A stretch of 64,000 nt of DNA from Vulcanococcus limneticus LL (GTDB taxonomy: Bacteria > Cyanobacteriota > Cyanobacteriia > PCC-6307 > Cyanobiaceae). This document shows, piece by piece, positions 19,204-28,900 of the stretch. Below the pieces are notes generated by a model. It was not told where the DNA came from and made no database searches. It was given only the letters and a program-made list of their open reading frames with translations. The stretch covers positions 1 to 64,000 of the forward strand of contig NZ_NQLA01000008.1 in NCBI RefSeq assembly GCF_002252705.1. Reading direction: 5' to 3'. The position numbers and the translations under genes are program-made. Numbering within the stretch: position 1 is the stretch's first letter; each line of letters begins with the position of its first letter.

Positions 19204-20439
19204 ATGGCCCTGCAACCCGCCGCCGGCGCCAGGGACCTCAATCCGCGCCAGGTGGAGGGCAACCGCCGCCTCTGTGACCAGCTGGCGGAGGTCTACCGCC
19301 TGTGGGGCTACCAAGAGGTGGCACCCCCGACGATCGAGCGGCTGGAGACCCTGGCGGCGGGCGGAGGCATTGCCAGCCGGGAGCTGGTGCGCCTGGCCGC
19401 CGATGAGCCCCTGGGGCTGAGGCCGGAGATGACCGCCTCGATCGCCCGGGCCGCCTGCACGCGGCTGGCGGCCCGGCCCCGGCCGCTGCGGCTTTGGAGC
19501 AGCGGTGTGGTGTTCCGCAGTGGCGTGGGCGATGCCGGCGGGCAACGGATCGAGGAGCAGCTCCAGAGCGGCGTGGAGCTGCTGGGCAGCGGCGGCGCCT
19601 CTGGCCCGGGCCCTGGCGACGGCAGCGCCTCACCGGCCGGTGTGGCCGATGCCGAACTGCTGCGACTGCTGCTTGCCTGCCTGCGACGGGTTGGGATCAC
19701 GGCCGCCCACCAGCCGCGCCTGCTGCTCGGCCACCACGGCGTGCTCACGGCCCTGCTCGATCAGGTGCCAGGCGAGCAGCGCACCGCCGCGCGGCAGGCC
19801 CTCACCGGCTTTGACCCCCTGGAGCTGGCGGCCCTGGAGCTGCCGGAGCGCCAGCGCCAGGGACTGCAGGCCCTGATGCGGCTGCGGGGTAAACCGGCCG
19901 CCGTGCTCTATCAGCTGGAGCAGCAGCTGGGCCCCTGCGCCCTGCTCGACGACCTGGACGCCACGCTCAAGGCCATCGCCCCGGTGGCAGCGGCCCAGGG
20001 GGTGACCCTGCAGCTCGATCCGAGCTTCCAGCCCCACTTCGACCTCTATGACGGGCTGGTGCTCAAACTCGTCTGCCAGGGCGCCGATGCGCCAGTGGAG
20101 CTGGCCAGCGGCGGCCGCTACGACGCCCTGGTGGGGCGCTTCAGCAGCGAACAGGAGCGTTCCAGCGCCTCCGGCATGGGCTTCGGCTTCGCTGTCGAGG
20201 CGCTGCGGGAGCTGCTTGATGCGGAGGTCGGCGAGTCGGAGCCGCAGCCGCCGGTGCTGGTGGCCTACGCCAATGCCCTGGCATTGCCGGCGGCCCTGGA
20301 TCGGCTTGAGCAGCTGCATGGGGCGGGCCAGCGAGCCGAGCTGCTGGGGGAACCCTGCCCCACGCGAGCCGACGCCGAGGCCATCGCCGCCGAGCGGGGC
20401 TGCGCCGCCAGCATCTGGGTGGAGCCTGGCGCTGCCTAG
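19204..20439 (+). CDS. hisZ: ATP phosphoribosyltransferase regulatory subunit
   Basis: HisZ is a histidyl-tRNA synthetase paralogue that activates and confers feedback control on short-form HisG in the first step of histidine synthesis. The 411-residue protein shows the class II synthetase-like core: GARDLNPRQVEGNRRLCDQL, motif 2-like LRLWSSGVVFRSG with RPEMTASIAR, and motif 3-like ELASGGRYDALVGRF. An anticodon-binding domain is not evident. ATG 19204 follows an unusually C-rich leader; the open frame upstream is spurious. A small ferredoxin gene follows 31 bp later. Confidence 0.92.
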   Translation: MALQPAAGARDLNPRQVEGNRRLCDQLAEVYRLWGYQEVAPPTIERLETLAAGGGIASRELVRLAADEPLGLRPEMTASIARAACTRLAARPRPLRLWSSGVVFRSGVGDAGGQRIEEQLQSGVELLGSGGASGPGPGDGSASPAGVADAELLRLLLACLRRVGITAAHQPRLLLGHHGVLTALLDQVPGEQRTAARQALTGFDPLELAALELPERQRQGLQALMRLRGKPAAVLYQLEQQLGPCALLDDLDATLKAIAPVAAAQGVTLQLDPSFQPHFDLYDGLVLKLVCQGADAPVELASGGRYDALVGRFSSEQERSSASGMGFGFAVEALRELLDAEVGESEPQPPVLVAYANALALPAALDRLEQLHGAGQRAELLGEPCPTRADAEAIAAERGCAASIWVEPGAA

Positions 20440-20470
20440 GATCCACCCCAGCCCTTCGCCGCAGAACCCC

Positions 20471-20695
20471 ATGGCCCACACGATCCTCACCGACGTCTGC
20501 GAGGGCGTGGCGGATTGCGTGGATGCCTGCCCGGTGGCCTGCATCAACCCCGGCAAGGGTGCCAATGTGAAGGGTACCGGCTTCTACTGGATCGACTTCG
20601 ACACCTGCATCGACTGCGGCATCTGCCTGCAGGTGTGCCCGGTGGCTGGAGCGATCGTGCCGGAGGAGAAACCCGAGCTGCAGCGGGCCTTCTGA
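20471..20695 (+). CDS. small 4Fe-4S dicluster-type ferredoxin
   Basis: A 74-residue iron-sulfur protein. The second half has a canonical CIDCGICLQVCP motif (Cx2Cx2Cx3CP). The first half has a modified cysteine group (CEGVADCVDACPVACINPG) that could bind a second 4Fe-4S or 3Fe-4S cluster. Acidic residues surround the clusters, as usual for low-potential carriers. It lies 31 bp downstream of hisZ on the same strand. Redox partner unknown. Confidence 0.9.
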   Translation: MAHTILTDVCEGVADCVDACPVACINPGKGANVKGTGFYWIDFDTCIDCGICLQVCPVAGAIVPEEKPELQRAF

Positions 20696-20736
20696 TCGCC
20701 GGAACTGCCGCCGAACCCCAGTCGTGGAGACGGCCG

Positions 20737-21087
20737 ATGCGCGACCCACTGCCAAGCCCAATTCCTCACCCCTTGGCAGGAGAGACGGCACCGTGGACAT
20801 GGCGCAACGCTGAACGGCACGGCCGTGGCCTGGTTCTGCTGGTCCTGGTCTTCTACTGGAGCTTGCTGCTGCTGATCTGCGGACCAGCAACTGCAGCCAC
20901 GAACGATCTCGATGGGCCAGGCAGTTTCACTGGGCCCCGCGGCACCCCAATACAGCAGCTGGACGACGAGGCAATGCCCGAGTTGCAGCTGTTTGACCGT
21001 GCCGGAGCCGATGGGGAGGATGAGCTGCTGCCGCCCCTGGGCTCGATGGCCTCCCAAGCCCTGGGTGGCGACCTGTTGGGGGAGTAA
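20737..21087 (+). CDS. small single-pass membrane protein, unknown
   Basis: A 116-residue reading frame starting at ATG 20737, 41 bp after the ferredoxin. Residues about 30-50 form a strong hydrophobic segment (LVLLVLVFYWSLLLLICG) followed by an Ala-x-Ala-like site (PATAATN), so it is either a signal peptide or an anchor. The rest is acidic (QLDDEAMPELQLFD, ADGEDELLPPL). No family is recognised. Support is the membrane segment and its position in an otherwise empty interval; it could still be spurious. Confidence 0.45.
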   Translation: MRDPLPSPIPHPLAGETAPWTWRNAERHGRGLVLLVLVFYWSLLLLICGPATAATNDLDGPGSFTGPRGTPIQQLDDEAMPELQLFDRAGADGEDELLPPLGSMASQALGGDLLGE

Positions 21088-21149
21088 CCCCAAGCGGTCG
21101 CCGCGCTCCAGTTGATCGCTTCAGACCGTGAAGCCAGGCGGCGCTGGAT

Positions 21150-21758
21150 TCAGCGAACCAGCAGGCCGAGCACCCCAAGGGAAGCCACACCGCCGCAGAG
21201 GACCAGCAGCAGGGCCAGGGCGCGGGTCCAGGCCTGGGGCATCCGGCGCAACACCAGGAAGCTGCCACCACTCACAACCACGGAGGCGGCAAAGGCACCG
21301 AACCACCACCCCAGGGCAGCCCCCTCGGCCGGGGCCTCCAGGCCGTGGAGCATGGCGTGGGTGGCCACCGCGGAGGCCACCAGGCCGGCGGCAAGGACCT
21401 GCGGGGATGTCTGATGGGAGCGGACGCTGCGCAGCACCAGCAGGGCCACGGCCGAGATCGCCAGGGCCGCCAGCAGCTCCAGTCCGGGGACGGCGGCGCC
21501 CATGGCCCCAGCCACGCCGCCCGCCACCGCACCCGCCAGGGCCCAGAGCAGCAGCTGGCTGGACAGCTGCGCAGCCGCCGCCCCCACCGCGATCAGTAGG
21601 AGGAGATGGTCGGCGCCGGAGATCGGATGGAGGAAGCCAGCCGCAAGACCACCAGTGGCGATCTGGTGGGCCTGGGCCGGTTGATCCAACGCCAGCAGCG
21701 CCAGGGCCGCAGCACCGGCCAGCAGGGCGAGTGACCTGGGGGAAAGGGTTTGAGTCAT
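21150..21758 (-). CDS. HupE/UreJ family metal (Co/Ni) transporter
   Basis: A 202-residue integral membrane protein with a cleavable-looking N-terminal segment, then HQIATGGLAAGFLHPISGADHLL. This contains the family's HPxxGxDH metal-binding signature. About six further hydrophobic helices follow, one with ATHAMLHGLEAP (second histidine cluster). HupE/UreJ proteins import nickel or cobalt. The leader carries a cobalamin riboswitch, which strongly suggests cobalt uptake for B12 and repression by B12. The frame is open far upstream but ATG 21758 starts the protein; the upstream part is the riboswitch. The gene is transcribed toward, and converges with, the small membrane protein gene. Confidence 0.88.
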   Translation of the reverse strand: MTQTLSPRSLALLAGAAALALLALDQPAQAHQIATGGLAAGFLHPISGADHLLLLIAVGAAAAQLSSQLLLWALAGAVAGGVAGAMGAAVPGLELLAALAISAVALLVLRSVRSHQTSPQVLAAGLVASAVATHAMLHGLEAPAEGAALGWWFGAFAASVVVSGGSFLVLRRMPQAWTRALALLLVLCGGVASLGVLGLLVR

Positions 21759-21784
21759 CGAGGGAGCCGGTCCGCGCCGGAGAG

Positions 21785-21935
21785 GGAAGGCATCAGGCGG
21801 TGAGCGTTCTGACTGAGGAAGCTGCAGGTAGCTCCCATCACAGCTGCGGGACAGCGCCGGACTCGATGCAGGACAGGCCTGCGCCCCACCGGACTTTCCT
21901 CGTTGCCTCCAGGGAGTAACCCACCGGAACCGCTG
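21785..21935 (-). promoter_or_regulatory. cobalamin (AdoCbl-type) riboswitch upstream of HupE/UreJ
   Basis: Read on the minus strand the leader has the ordered conserved blocks of the cobalamin riboswitch. GGTTCCGGTGG is at 21931-21921 (5' side), followed by GAGGAAAGTCCGGTG. Next comes GAGTCCGGCGCTGTCCCGCAGC followed by TGTGA (core, near 21865-21838). A B12-box variant, CAGTCAGAACGCTCACCGCC, lies around 21815-21796. The start codon lies about 35 nt beyond the box, compatible with translational control through ribosome-site occlusion. Confidence 0.85.
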
Positions 21936-22433
21936 GGGCCATTCTGCCCTGACTGCCGTGGGGCCGCCGCTGGCGATGGCCCAAGCACAGCCAGGCGGTA
22001 CCTGGGAGCGCACCGGTTGGCCTTGGAGACCGTGAAGGCTCGCCGTCGGCCAGGCCCGCCCAGGACGCACGCCTACCCCAGAAGGCATAGAAGAAGACGG
22101 ATCAACAGACGCCTCCCGGATGCCTTGACCCTCAGCAGAAGTAGCCGAGATGCTTCAAGATCGATCGTTTCCAATGGCCCCTCCACCTCAAGCAGGGATG
22201 GCCACCAAGGCGATGCAAGACGAACGGACGCGGCCAGCATCCAGTGCGACCGCTGGCATTGAAGAATCCCAGCCATTGCAGGGCCAACCGAGCGCAGCTT
22301 CAAGTGCCAAGTGAAGGATCAGCACCATGGCGAACACCGCTTTATGAGCCATTAGAGGTTTCTTACGGTTGCTCAGATTGACAAGCCACACCCGGGCTCC
22401 AATGCCTAGTCTTGATCCGAGACGGTGTTCCAC
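21936..22433. other. intergenic region between riboswitch and GGDEF/EAL gene
   Basis: About 500 bp without a convincing gene. Small open frames exist on both strands but look like background. The last 60 bp hold a TTGACA at 22378-22383, a possible -35 for the gene at 22434, with only a weak -10 downstream (around 22405). The region must also contain the promoter of the riboswitch-hupE transcript. Confidence 0.4.
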
Positions 22434-25400
22434 ATGCCAGGCAATGCCGCCCAAGCGATCAACGTCGGTGGCGGCGTGGACCGGCTGCTGGAGGGCTTCC
22501 ACATCCTGGCCGAGCTGAGCAACGCCGACCTGGTGATCGCCGAACTGCCAAGCGGGCGCTTTATCGACTGCAGCCCCAGCGCCCATGGGCGACTCGGCTA
22601 CAGCCGAGACGAATTCCTGGCCCTGCGGCCCGAACAGCTGCAGGCCGATCCCGACCACGACCGCGACTGGGTGGCCGAGCACATGGCCGCGATCCTGCGG
22701 GATGGCGGGGGGACCCTCACGACCCGTCACCGCTGCAAAGATGGCACGGTGCTGGACGTGACGGTACGCCACAGCGTCTGTGAACTCAACCGCGGTAAGG
22801 TTCTGGTTTCGGTGGTGACGGATCGCACCGAGACCGAACAGATCACCCGCGAACTGAAGGCAACCACCCGGCTGTTCGATGACAGCGAACGGCTCAGCGG
22901 CATCGGGTCCTGGTGTTACCAGTTCGGCAATGAGCAGATGCGCTGGTCAGCCCAGACCTATCGCATCTGCCAACTGGATGCCGCCAGAACGCCACCAAGC
23001 ATGGACGCCTACGCCAGCCTGGTGCACCCGGATGACCGGACCCAATGGCGGCGCGACTTCTTCATGGCGGTGGATCGTGGCACGTTGTTTGAGAACTGCC
23101 ATCGCCTGCATCTGGCCCAGGGCCAGCAGAAGATGGTGCGCGCCCGGGGCATGACCAGCTACGACAGCCGGGGCAATCCCACCGTGGTGATTGGAACCCT
23201 GGAAGACATCACCCACCAGGTGGAGCTGCAGCGCTCAATCGAACAGATCCGCTGCATTGATCCGCTCACAATCCTGCCAAATAAGCTGGCCTCATTACAA
23301 CATCTGCAGCAGATTCTACGGGGGCGGGCCTACAACTCAACCCTGGCCATCTTCAGTATCGACATCGATCGCTTCCAGGAGCTCAACGACAACTTTGGTC
23401 CCGAGGTGGGCGATCAGTTGCTGGTGGCCCTGGCCGAGCGCTTGCGACAGATCGTGGAACCGGACGACTGGCTGGCCCGCCTGAGCAGCGATGAGTTCCT
23501 TGTGCTGCGCAACCGCGGGGTTATTTCGCTCGGGGAGGCGATCAAGGCAGGGCGCCTCCTCCAGAGCCAGTTGCAGGCCGGCCCCGCCCTGATCCCTGAA
23601 CTGCCGATCAATCCCAGCGTGTGCGTGGGGATCAGCACGTTTCCCGAGCATGGCGATACGGCGCAGCAACTGATCCAGTCGGCCAACACCGCCCTGATGG
23701 AGGCCAAGCACCAGGGCCACGGCCAGCTGCGGGCCTACTCCACGGCCCTCAGCCACCAGATTCGCGACCGCATGCAGCTTGATACCGAGCTGAACCGCGC
23801 CCTGGAGAGCGATCAGCTGCGCCTGCTGGTGCAGCCCCAGGCCCACAAGAGCGGACAGATTGTCGGTGGGGAGGTGCTGCTGCGCTGGACGAACCAGCGG
23901 GGCATTCAGGTTCCACCCTCGCAGTTCATCCCCGTGGCTGAACAGAGCGGCATGATCTTTCCGATCAGTTGCTGGGTGCTGGATCAGACCCTGGGCCAGA
24001 TCGCCTGTTGGCATCGGCTCGGGCTCACGGTACCGACCCTGGCGATCAACATCTCGACCCGCCTGTTTGATGGCGGCGATCGGCACCTGGTGCACCAGCT
24101 GCTCGATGCCCTGGAGGAGCACGCGCTCTCACCGCAACACCTGGAGCTTGAGATCACGGAGACGGCCCTGATCGCCAATCCCCTGCAGACCCGGGAACAA
24201 CTGCGCGCGCTCGCGGATCAGGGATTCCGCATTGCCATCGACGACTTCGGCACAGGCTATTCGTCGCTCGATCTGCTGCGCACCCTGCCCGTGCACAAGC
24301 TGAAGATCGATCGGGCCTTCACCCAGATGATCACGGCAGCCCCCGAAGATCAGGCCATCGTGCAGGCCACCATCACCCTGGCGCTGGGACTGGGGATGCA
24401 GTGCATCGCCGAAGGGGTGGAAACCGAGGAGCAACGGGCCACGCTGGAGGGCTTCGGCTGCGAGCTGTATCAGGGCTACCTCTGCGGGAAACCCATGGCC
24501 ATGGAGACCTTCAGCGAGCTCCTGCAGGCCCCGGCTCCTTCCACTGGCTCGGGCCCACCCGTGCTGGGGGCTGGCACCGCCCTGGCCCTGGAGCGCCAGC
24601 TGGAGCCTGTCGCCATGCCGCTGCGATCCGGCGCCTCCAGCTTTGAACAGCTGGAGGTGTTGCGCCATTCGCTCGATGTGTCGCTCGACGCCTACTTCCT
24701 GCTGCAGGCCAGTTACGGCGCCATGGGCGCCATCCTCGATTTCGTGGTGCTGGAGGCCAATCAGGCCGCCTGCCACCAACTGCAGCAGGAGCGAGAAACG
24801 GTGATCGGCCAGCGGATCTCCACGCTGTTGCCGAATCTGCAGGGCAGTGGCCTGCTGGATCAGTGTCTTGAGTGCATGCGCAGTGGAGCCGCGCTGGAAC
24901 TCAACGACTTTGCCTATGGGCAGCATGAGAACTCTGAGGATCTGCGCGTCTATGACCTCCGCGGCTATGCCAGCGGCAATCTGCTCACACTCACCTGGCG
25001 CGACGTGACCAGCCGCAGCCGTTCGGTCCGCAGCCTGGCCGATGCGGCGGCCCTCTATCAACTGCTGGCCGAGAATCTGGTGGAGGTGATCGTGCTGCTG
25101 GGCACCGATCAGCGGGTGCGCTGGGTATCACCGTCGCTGCAGGGGATGACGAACTGGAAACCCGAGCAGTGGCTGGGCCAATCGTTTTCCGACCTGTTCG
25201 CTTCGGCCAGCGGCACCCCTGATCCTGTGCGGCTGGAGCAGTGGCTGGCCGGCCACGGCCATGTGCGACAGGGGCGCCTGCGCATGGTCGATCCCCGCGG
25301 CGGCTGGTGCTGGGTGGACCTCAACCTGCGGCGCCTGCAGGGCAACAGCCTGCGGGCCAGCGACCAGGCCCATGGGGTCGGACTGTCGGCCGATGCGCTT

Positions 25401-25958
25401 GAGCAGGGCTATGTGCTCACCCTGCAGACCGCCGATGAGCAGGTAATGAATGAGCGGCGTCTGCACCGGCAGGCCAACACCGATGAGCTCACGGGCCTGC
25501 GCAACCGCAGCAACATCTTTGGCTGGCTTAAGCAACGTATTGATCGCGATCCCCAGCAGCTCCAGCCGATCGCCCTGCTCTTCTGCGATTTCGACAACTT
25601 CAAGACCATCAACGACAACTATGGCCACGCCGTCGGCGATGCGGTGCTCCAGGGTGTGGCCAAGCGACTGGCCTCTGGGATCCGCGATCAGGATCTGGCT
25701 GGCCGCATCGGCGGGGATGAATTCCTGGTGGTGCTCGATGGCGTTCGCAGTGCCGCCGACAGCCTGCATGTGGCGAACAAGCTGAGGCTGCTGGCCGCCG
25801 AGCCGATCGACATCGGAGAGTTGCGCATCACCCCGACTCTCTCCATCGGGGTGGCCCTGCACGCCAAGGGGGAAGATTCAGACCTGCTGCTCAGGCGCGC
25901 GGACCGCGCCATGTATGCCGCCAAGGACCAGGGCCGCAACAGTGTGATCGGGCTCTGA
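22434..25958 (+). CDS. PAS/GGDEF*/EAL/PAS/GGDEF cyclic-di-GMP protein
   Basis: A soluble protein of about 1,174 residues. Order: PAS (about 20-135), PAS (150-265), degenerate GGDEF (270-430; SSDEF replaces GGDEF), EAL domain (440-690), PAS-like regions (735-880 and 880-1005), and a C-terminal GGDEF. The EAL domain reads GEVLLRW instead of EALLRW but keeps the catalytic glutamate and EITE, DDFGTGYSSL, KIDRAF and EGVE. The terminal domain has GRIGGDEF with an RDQD I-site five residues before it, so it should be an active, product-inhibited cyclase. The SSDEF domain probably regulates the EAL domain, for example by binding GTP. A GTG at 22425 is an alternative start. It converges on a similar giant gene with 6 bp between stops. 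Confidence 0.9.
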   Translation: MPGNAAQAINVGGGVDRLLEGFHILAELSNADLVIAELPSGRFIDCSPSAHGRLGYSRDEFLALRPEQLQADPDHDRDWVAEHMAAILRDGGGTLTTRHRCKDGTVLDVTVRHSVCELNRGKVLVSVVTDRTETEQITRELKATTRLFDDSERLSGIGSWCYQFGNEQMRWSAQTYRICQLDAARTPPSMDAYASLVHPDDRTQWRRDFFMAVDRGTLFENCHRLHLAQGQQKMVRARGMTSYDSRGNPTVVIGTLEDITHQVELQRSIEQIRCIDPLTILPNKLASLQHLQQILRGRAYNSTLAIFSIDIDRFQELNDNFGPEVGDQLLVALAERLRQIVEPDDWLARLSSDEFLVLRNRGVISLGEAIKAGRLLQSQLQAGPALIPELPINPSVCVGISTFPEHGDTAQQLIQSANTALMEAKHQGHGQLRAYSTALSHQIRDRMQLDTELNRALESDQLRLLVQPQAHKSGQIVGGEVLLRWTNQRGIQVPPSQFIPVAEQSGMIFPISCWVLDQTLGQIACWHRLGLTVPTLAINISTRLFDGGDRHLVHQLLDALEEHALSPQHLELEITETALIANPLQTREQLRALADQGFRIAIDDFGTGYSSLDLLRTLPVHKLKIDRAFTQMITAAPEDQAIVQATITLALGLGMQCIAEGVETEEQRATLEGFGCELYQGYLCGKPMAMETFSELLQAPAPSTGSGPPVLGAGTALALERQLEPVAMPLRSGASSFEQLEVLRHSLDVSLDAYFLLQASYGAMGAILDFVVLEANQAACHQLQQERETVIGQRISTLLPNLQGSGLLDQCLECMRSGAALELNDFAYGQHENSEDLRVYDLRGYASGNLLTLTWRDVTSRSRSVRSLADAAALYQLLAENLVEVIVLLGTDQRVRWVSPSLQGMTNWKPEQWLGQSFSDLFASASGTPDPVRLEQWLAGHGHVRQGRLRMVDPRGGWCWVDLNLRRLQGNSLRASDQAHGVGLSADALEQGYVLTLQTADEQVMNERRLHRQANTDELTGLRNRSNIFGWLKQRIDRDPQQLQPIALLFCDFDNFKTINDNYGHAVGDAVLQGVAKRLASGIRDQDLAGRIGGDEFLVVLDGVRSAADSLHVANKLRLLAAEPIDIGELRITPTLSIGVALHAKGEDSDLLLRRADRAMYAAKDQGRNSVIGL

Positions 25959-25964
25959 CGACGT

Positions 25965-28900
25965 TCAGGGCCGCGTGGGATTGGCCGGATCCGCCACTGG
26001 GTTGGGAGCGTGAGCGGTGCCAGCCGTAGGGCCATCGGCGGGAATCGGGATGACGCAGTTGCGCCCCACGCGCTTGGCCTCGTACATCCCCGCGTCGGCC
26101 CTGGCGATCAGGGCATCGCTGCTCTCGCCCGGCTGGGCCAGGGTGACGCCGATGCTGAGGCTGATCTGCAGCTCTCCCGCGACCGTGGCCACCGGAGCCT
26201 GGGCGGCCACGCGGATCTTCTCGGCGATGGCCACGGCGTTGTCCAGATCCTGCACCCCCTGCAACAGCACCAGCAGCTCATCGCCCCCCAGCCGAGCCGC
26301 CAGATCATGGCTGCGTAGACAGTCCCGGATCCGCTTGGCCAGGACGCGCAGCAGCTCATCACCGATGGCATGGCCATAGCGGTCGTTGACCGGCTTGAAC
26401 GCGTCCAGGTCACAGAACAGGGCAGCCGTGCGCTGGCCGTTGCGCGGGGTGTGGCTCCTGAAGGAGTCGATTCGGGCAAGCACCTCGCGACGACTGAGCA
26501 GGCCGGTGAGCTCATCGGTGCGGGCCAGGCGGGCCAGCTCCTGCTCCGCCTTCACCTCCGCATCGATGGTGCGGAAGGAGGAGACGATGCCGTCGATCTC
26601 GCCGCTGGAATTGCGGAAGGGGCAGGCGTGGGTTTCGGCCCAGTGCCAGCGGCCGTCCCTGGCACGCACCCGGTCGCGGGCCACGACCGTGCGGCCGGCG
26701 CGCAGGGCCTCCAGGTTGTCGCGGTAGTGGCTGGCATTGCCCTCGTGCTCAAGGAACTCGGTGCCAAGGCGGCCGACCCACTCCTCCGGCATCCAGCCCA
26801 GCGTCGCCGTCAGGGACGGAGACACCCAGACAATCGTGCCGTCACCGGTCAGCTGCATCACCACATCGGAGGAGTTCTCCGCCAGGAGGCGGTATTGCAG
26901 CTCCGAGGCCGCCAGGTGCCGAGCCGCCTCCACCCGATCGCTCACATCGCGCCAGGTGCAGCTGAGGGCCTCGCCCACCCGCACCACCCGCAGATCCAGC
27001 CAGCCCTGCCGGCCCAGCTCCTCGCGGCGGAAAGGCACCTCGTTCAGCGCCAGCGGTGCTCCACTCTCCAGCACCACGGCGCACTGGCGGGGCAGATCGG
27101 TCGCCGGCTCGGCGGGCAGCAGCGCCGCCAGGGACCTGCCGAGCAGCTGCTCCCGGGGCAGCTGCAGGTCGGCGCCAGCGGCCTGGTTGGCGTCGCGACA
27201 GACGAACTCGACAGGCCGACCGGCCGCGTCGCGCAGCGGCTCCAGGGTGATGTGGGGATCGAGCAGGGAGTCGAGGATGCGGCGCAACCTCGACTCGTTG
27301 TCCTGCAGCCGCCGCTGGGTGCAGATCCGCTCGGTGATGTCGATCAGCACCCCCTCCCACACGACGCTGCCATCGGAGAGCTGACGTGGAATCGACTCGG
27401 CGCTGATCCAGCGCACCTCGCCATCCACCACGATGCGGGTTTCGCCGTAGAAGGGCAATCTGGTGGCGAACGCCTCGGCATTGCGGGCGAGCCAGGCGTC
27501 GTAGTCGTCCGGGTGGACGCAGGCGAAGGCCTTGAAGGGATCGGCCGCGGCGGCCTCGCGCTCCAGGCCACAGATCGCCAGGAAGCGCTCGCTCATGAAC
27601 GCGAACGAGGCCATGCCGCCGTCGGGAGGCTGCAGCATGGTGTAGGTACCCACGGGGATCGCCTCGGTGACCGCCAGGGCGGTTTCGGCCAGCTGCAAGC
27701 GGGCCTGCTGCAGCTGTTTTTCGGCCTGGCGCCGCTGCGTGATGTCGAGCATCGACACCACCAGCATCTCCTCGAGCACCACGGCGCTGAACACCACCGC
27801 GAGGCGGCGACCGTCGGCCGTCATCACCTCGGCTTCGAGCGTCCCGACCGTTCCCTCCTGATGGCGCGCCACCTCCAGGGCCTCCGCCCAGCGTTCCATG
27901 ATCTGGGCTCGGTAGGCGGGGTCGGGATAGGCCAGCCGGGACCAGTCCGACAGCCTGGGGATCGTGTCCCGGTCGTAACCCAGGGTGCGTTCAAACTGGC
28001 GATTCACATAGGTGATCGCCGGGTCCGCATCCGTCAGGGAGTTGAGTGCAATCGCAATCGGCGCGTTGTCGAGCAGGCGCTGCAGATCGAGCTCCTTGTT
28101 TTTCAGGGCCGTGATGTCACTCATCACCCCCTGCCACACGCAGCTGCCGTCGGACTGGGGCTGGGGAATGCCCTCGATCCGCACCCAGGACACGGATCCC
28201 TCGATCAGCAGCCGCCCCTCCCAGTACAGCGTCTCGCCGGCGTCGATGCTCGCCTGCCAGTGCTGGCCAAAGCTGTCGCGATCCTCCGGATGGACGCGAT
28301 TGAAAGCGAGGGATTCCTGCGCGAGCACCTCCTCCCGGGTCAACCGCAGCATCTCCAGCCAGCGGCGACTGACGAACAGGAACTCCTTATCACCCGCCGC
28401 TGAGATCCGCAGCGCATAGAGGCCCACCGGCACGCTCTCCGTGACGGCCAGGGCCCAGCTGCTGCGGCTGCGCACCAGCTTCAACTCGGCCGGGGCGATG
28501 GGCGGCACCGGGGGCAGCGCCGGGATGGAGCTGGGGCCTGGAGGGAGGGAGCAGGCGATTCTTGGATCGGGGTCAAGGGGAGCCGCCTTGCCATAGAGCC
28601 AGCCCTGGCCCCTGTTCCAGCCCAGGTCGAGCAGGAAGGCCGCCTCCGCCGCCGACTCCACCCCCTCCGCCACCGTGTCCAGGCCCAGTCCTTCGGCCAG
28701 ACCCGCCAAGGCCTGGGCCAGCCTCACGCTCTTCTGATCGCCCTTGGCGATTGCGGCGGTGAAGGAGCGATCCAGCTTGATGGCGTGGATGGGCAGGTCG
28801 CGCAGGTGGCTGATCGAGGAGAAACCCGTGCCGAAATCGTCGATTAGCCAACGCACCCCCAGGGCTGCCAGCTCCTCGAACGTGGTCCTCACCGCAGGCG

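Noticed and set aside
22073-22303. Minus-strand small frame between the riboswitch and the GGDEF/EAL gene
   Set aside because: Leu/Arg-rich composition, no ribosome site, no recognisable motif; background in GC-rich sequence.
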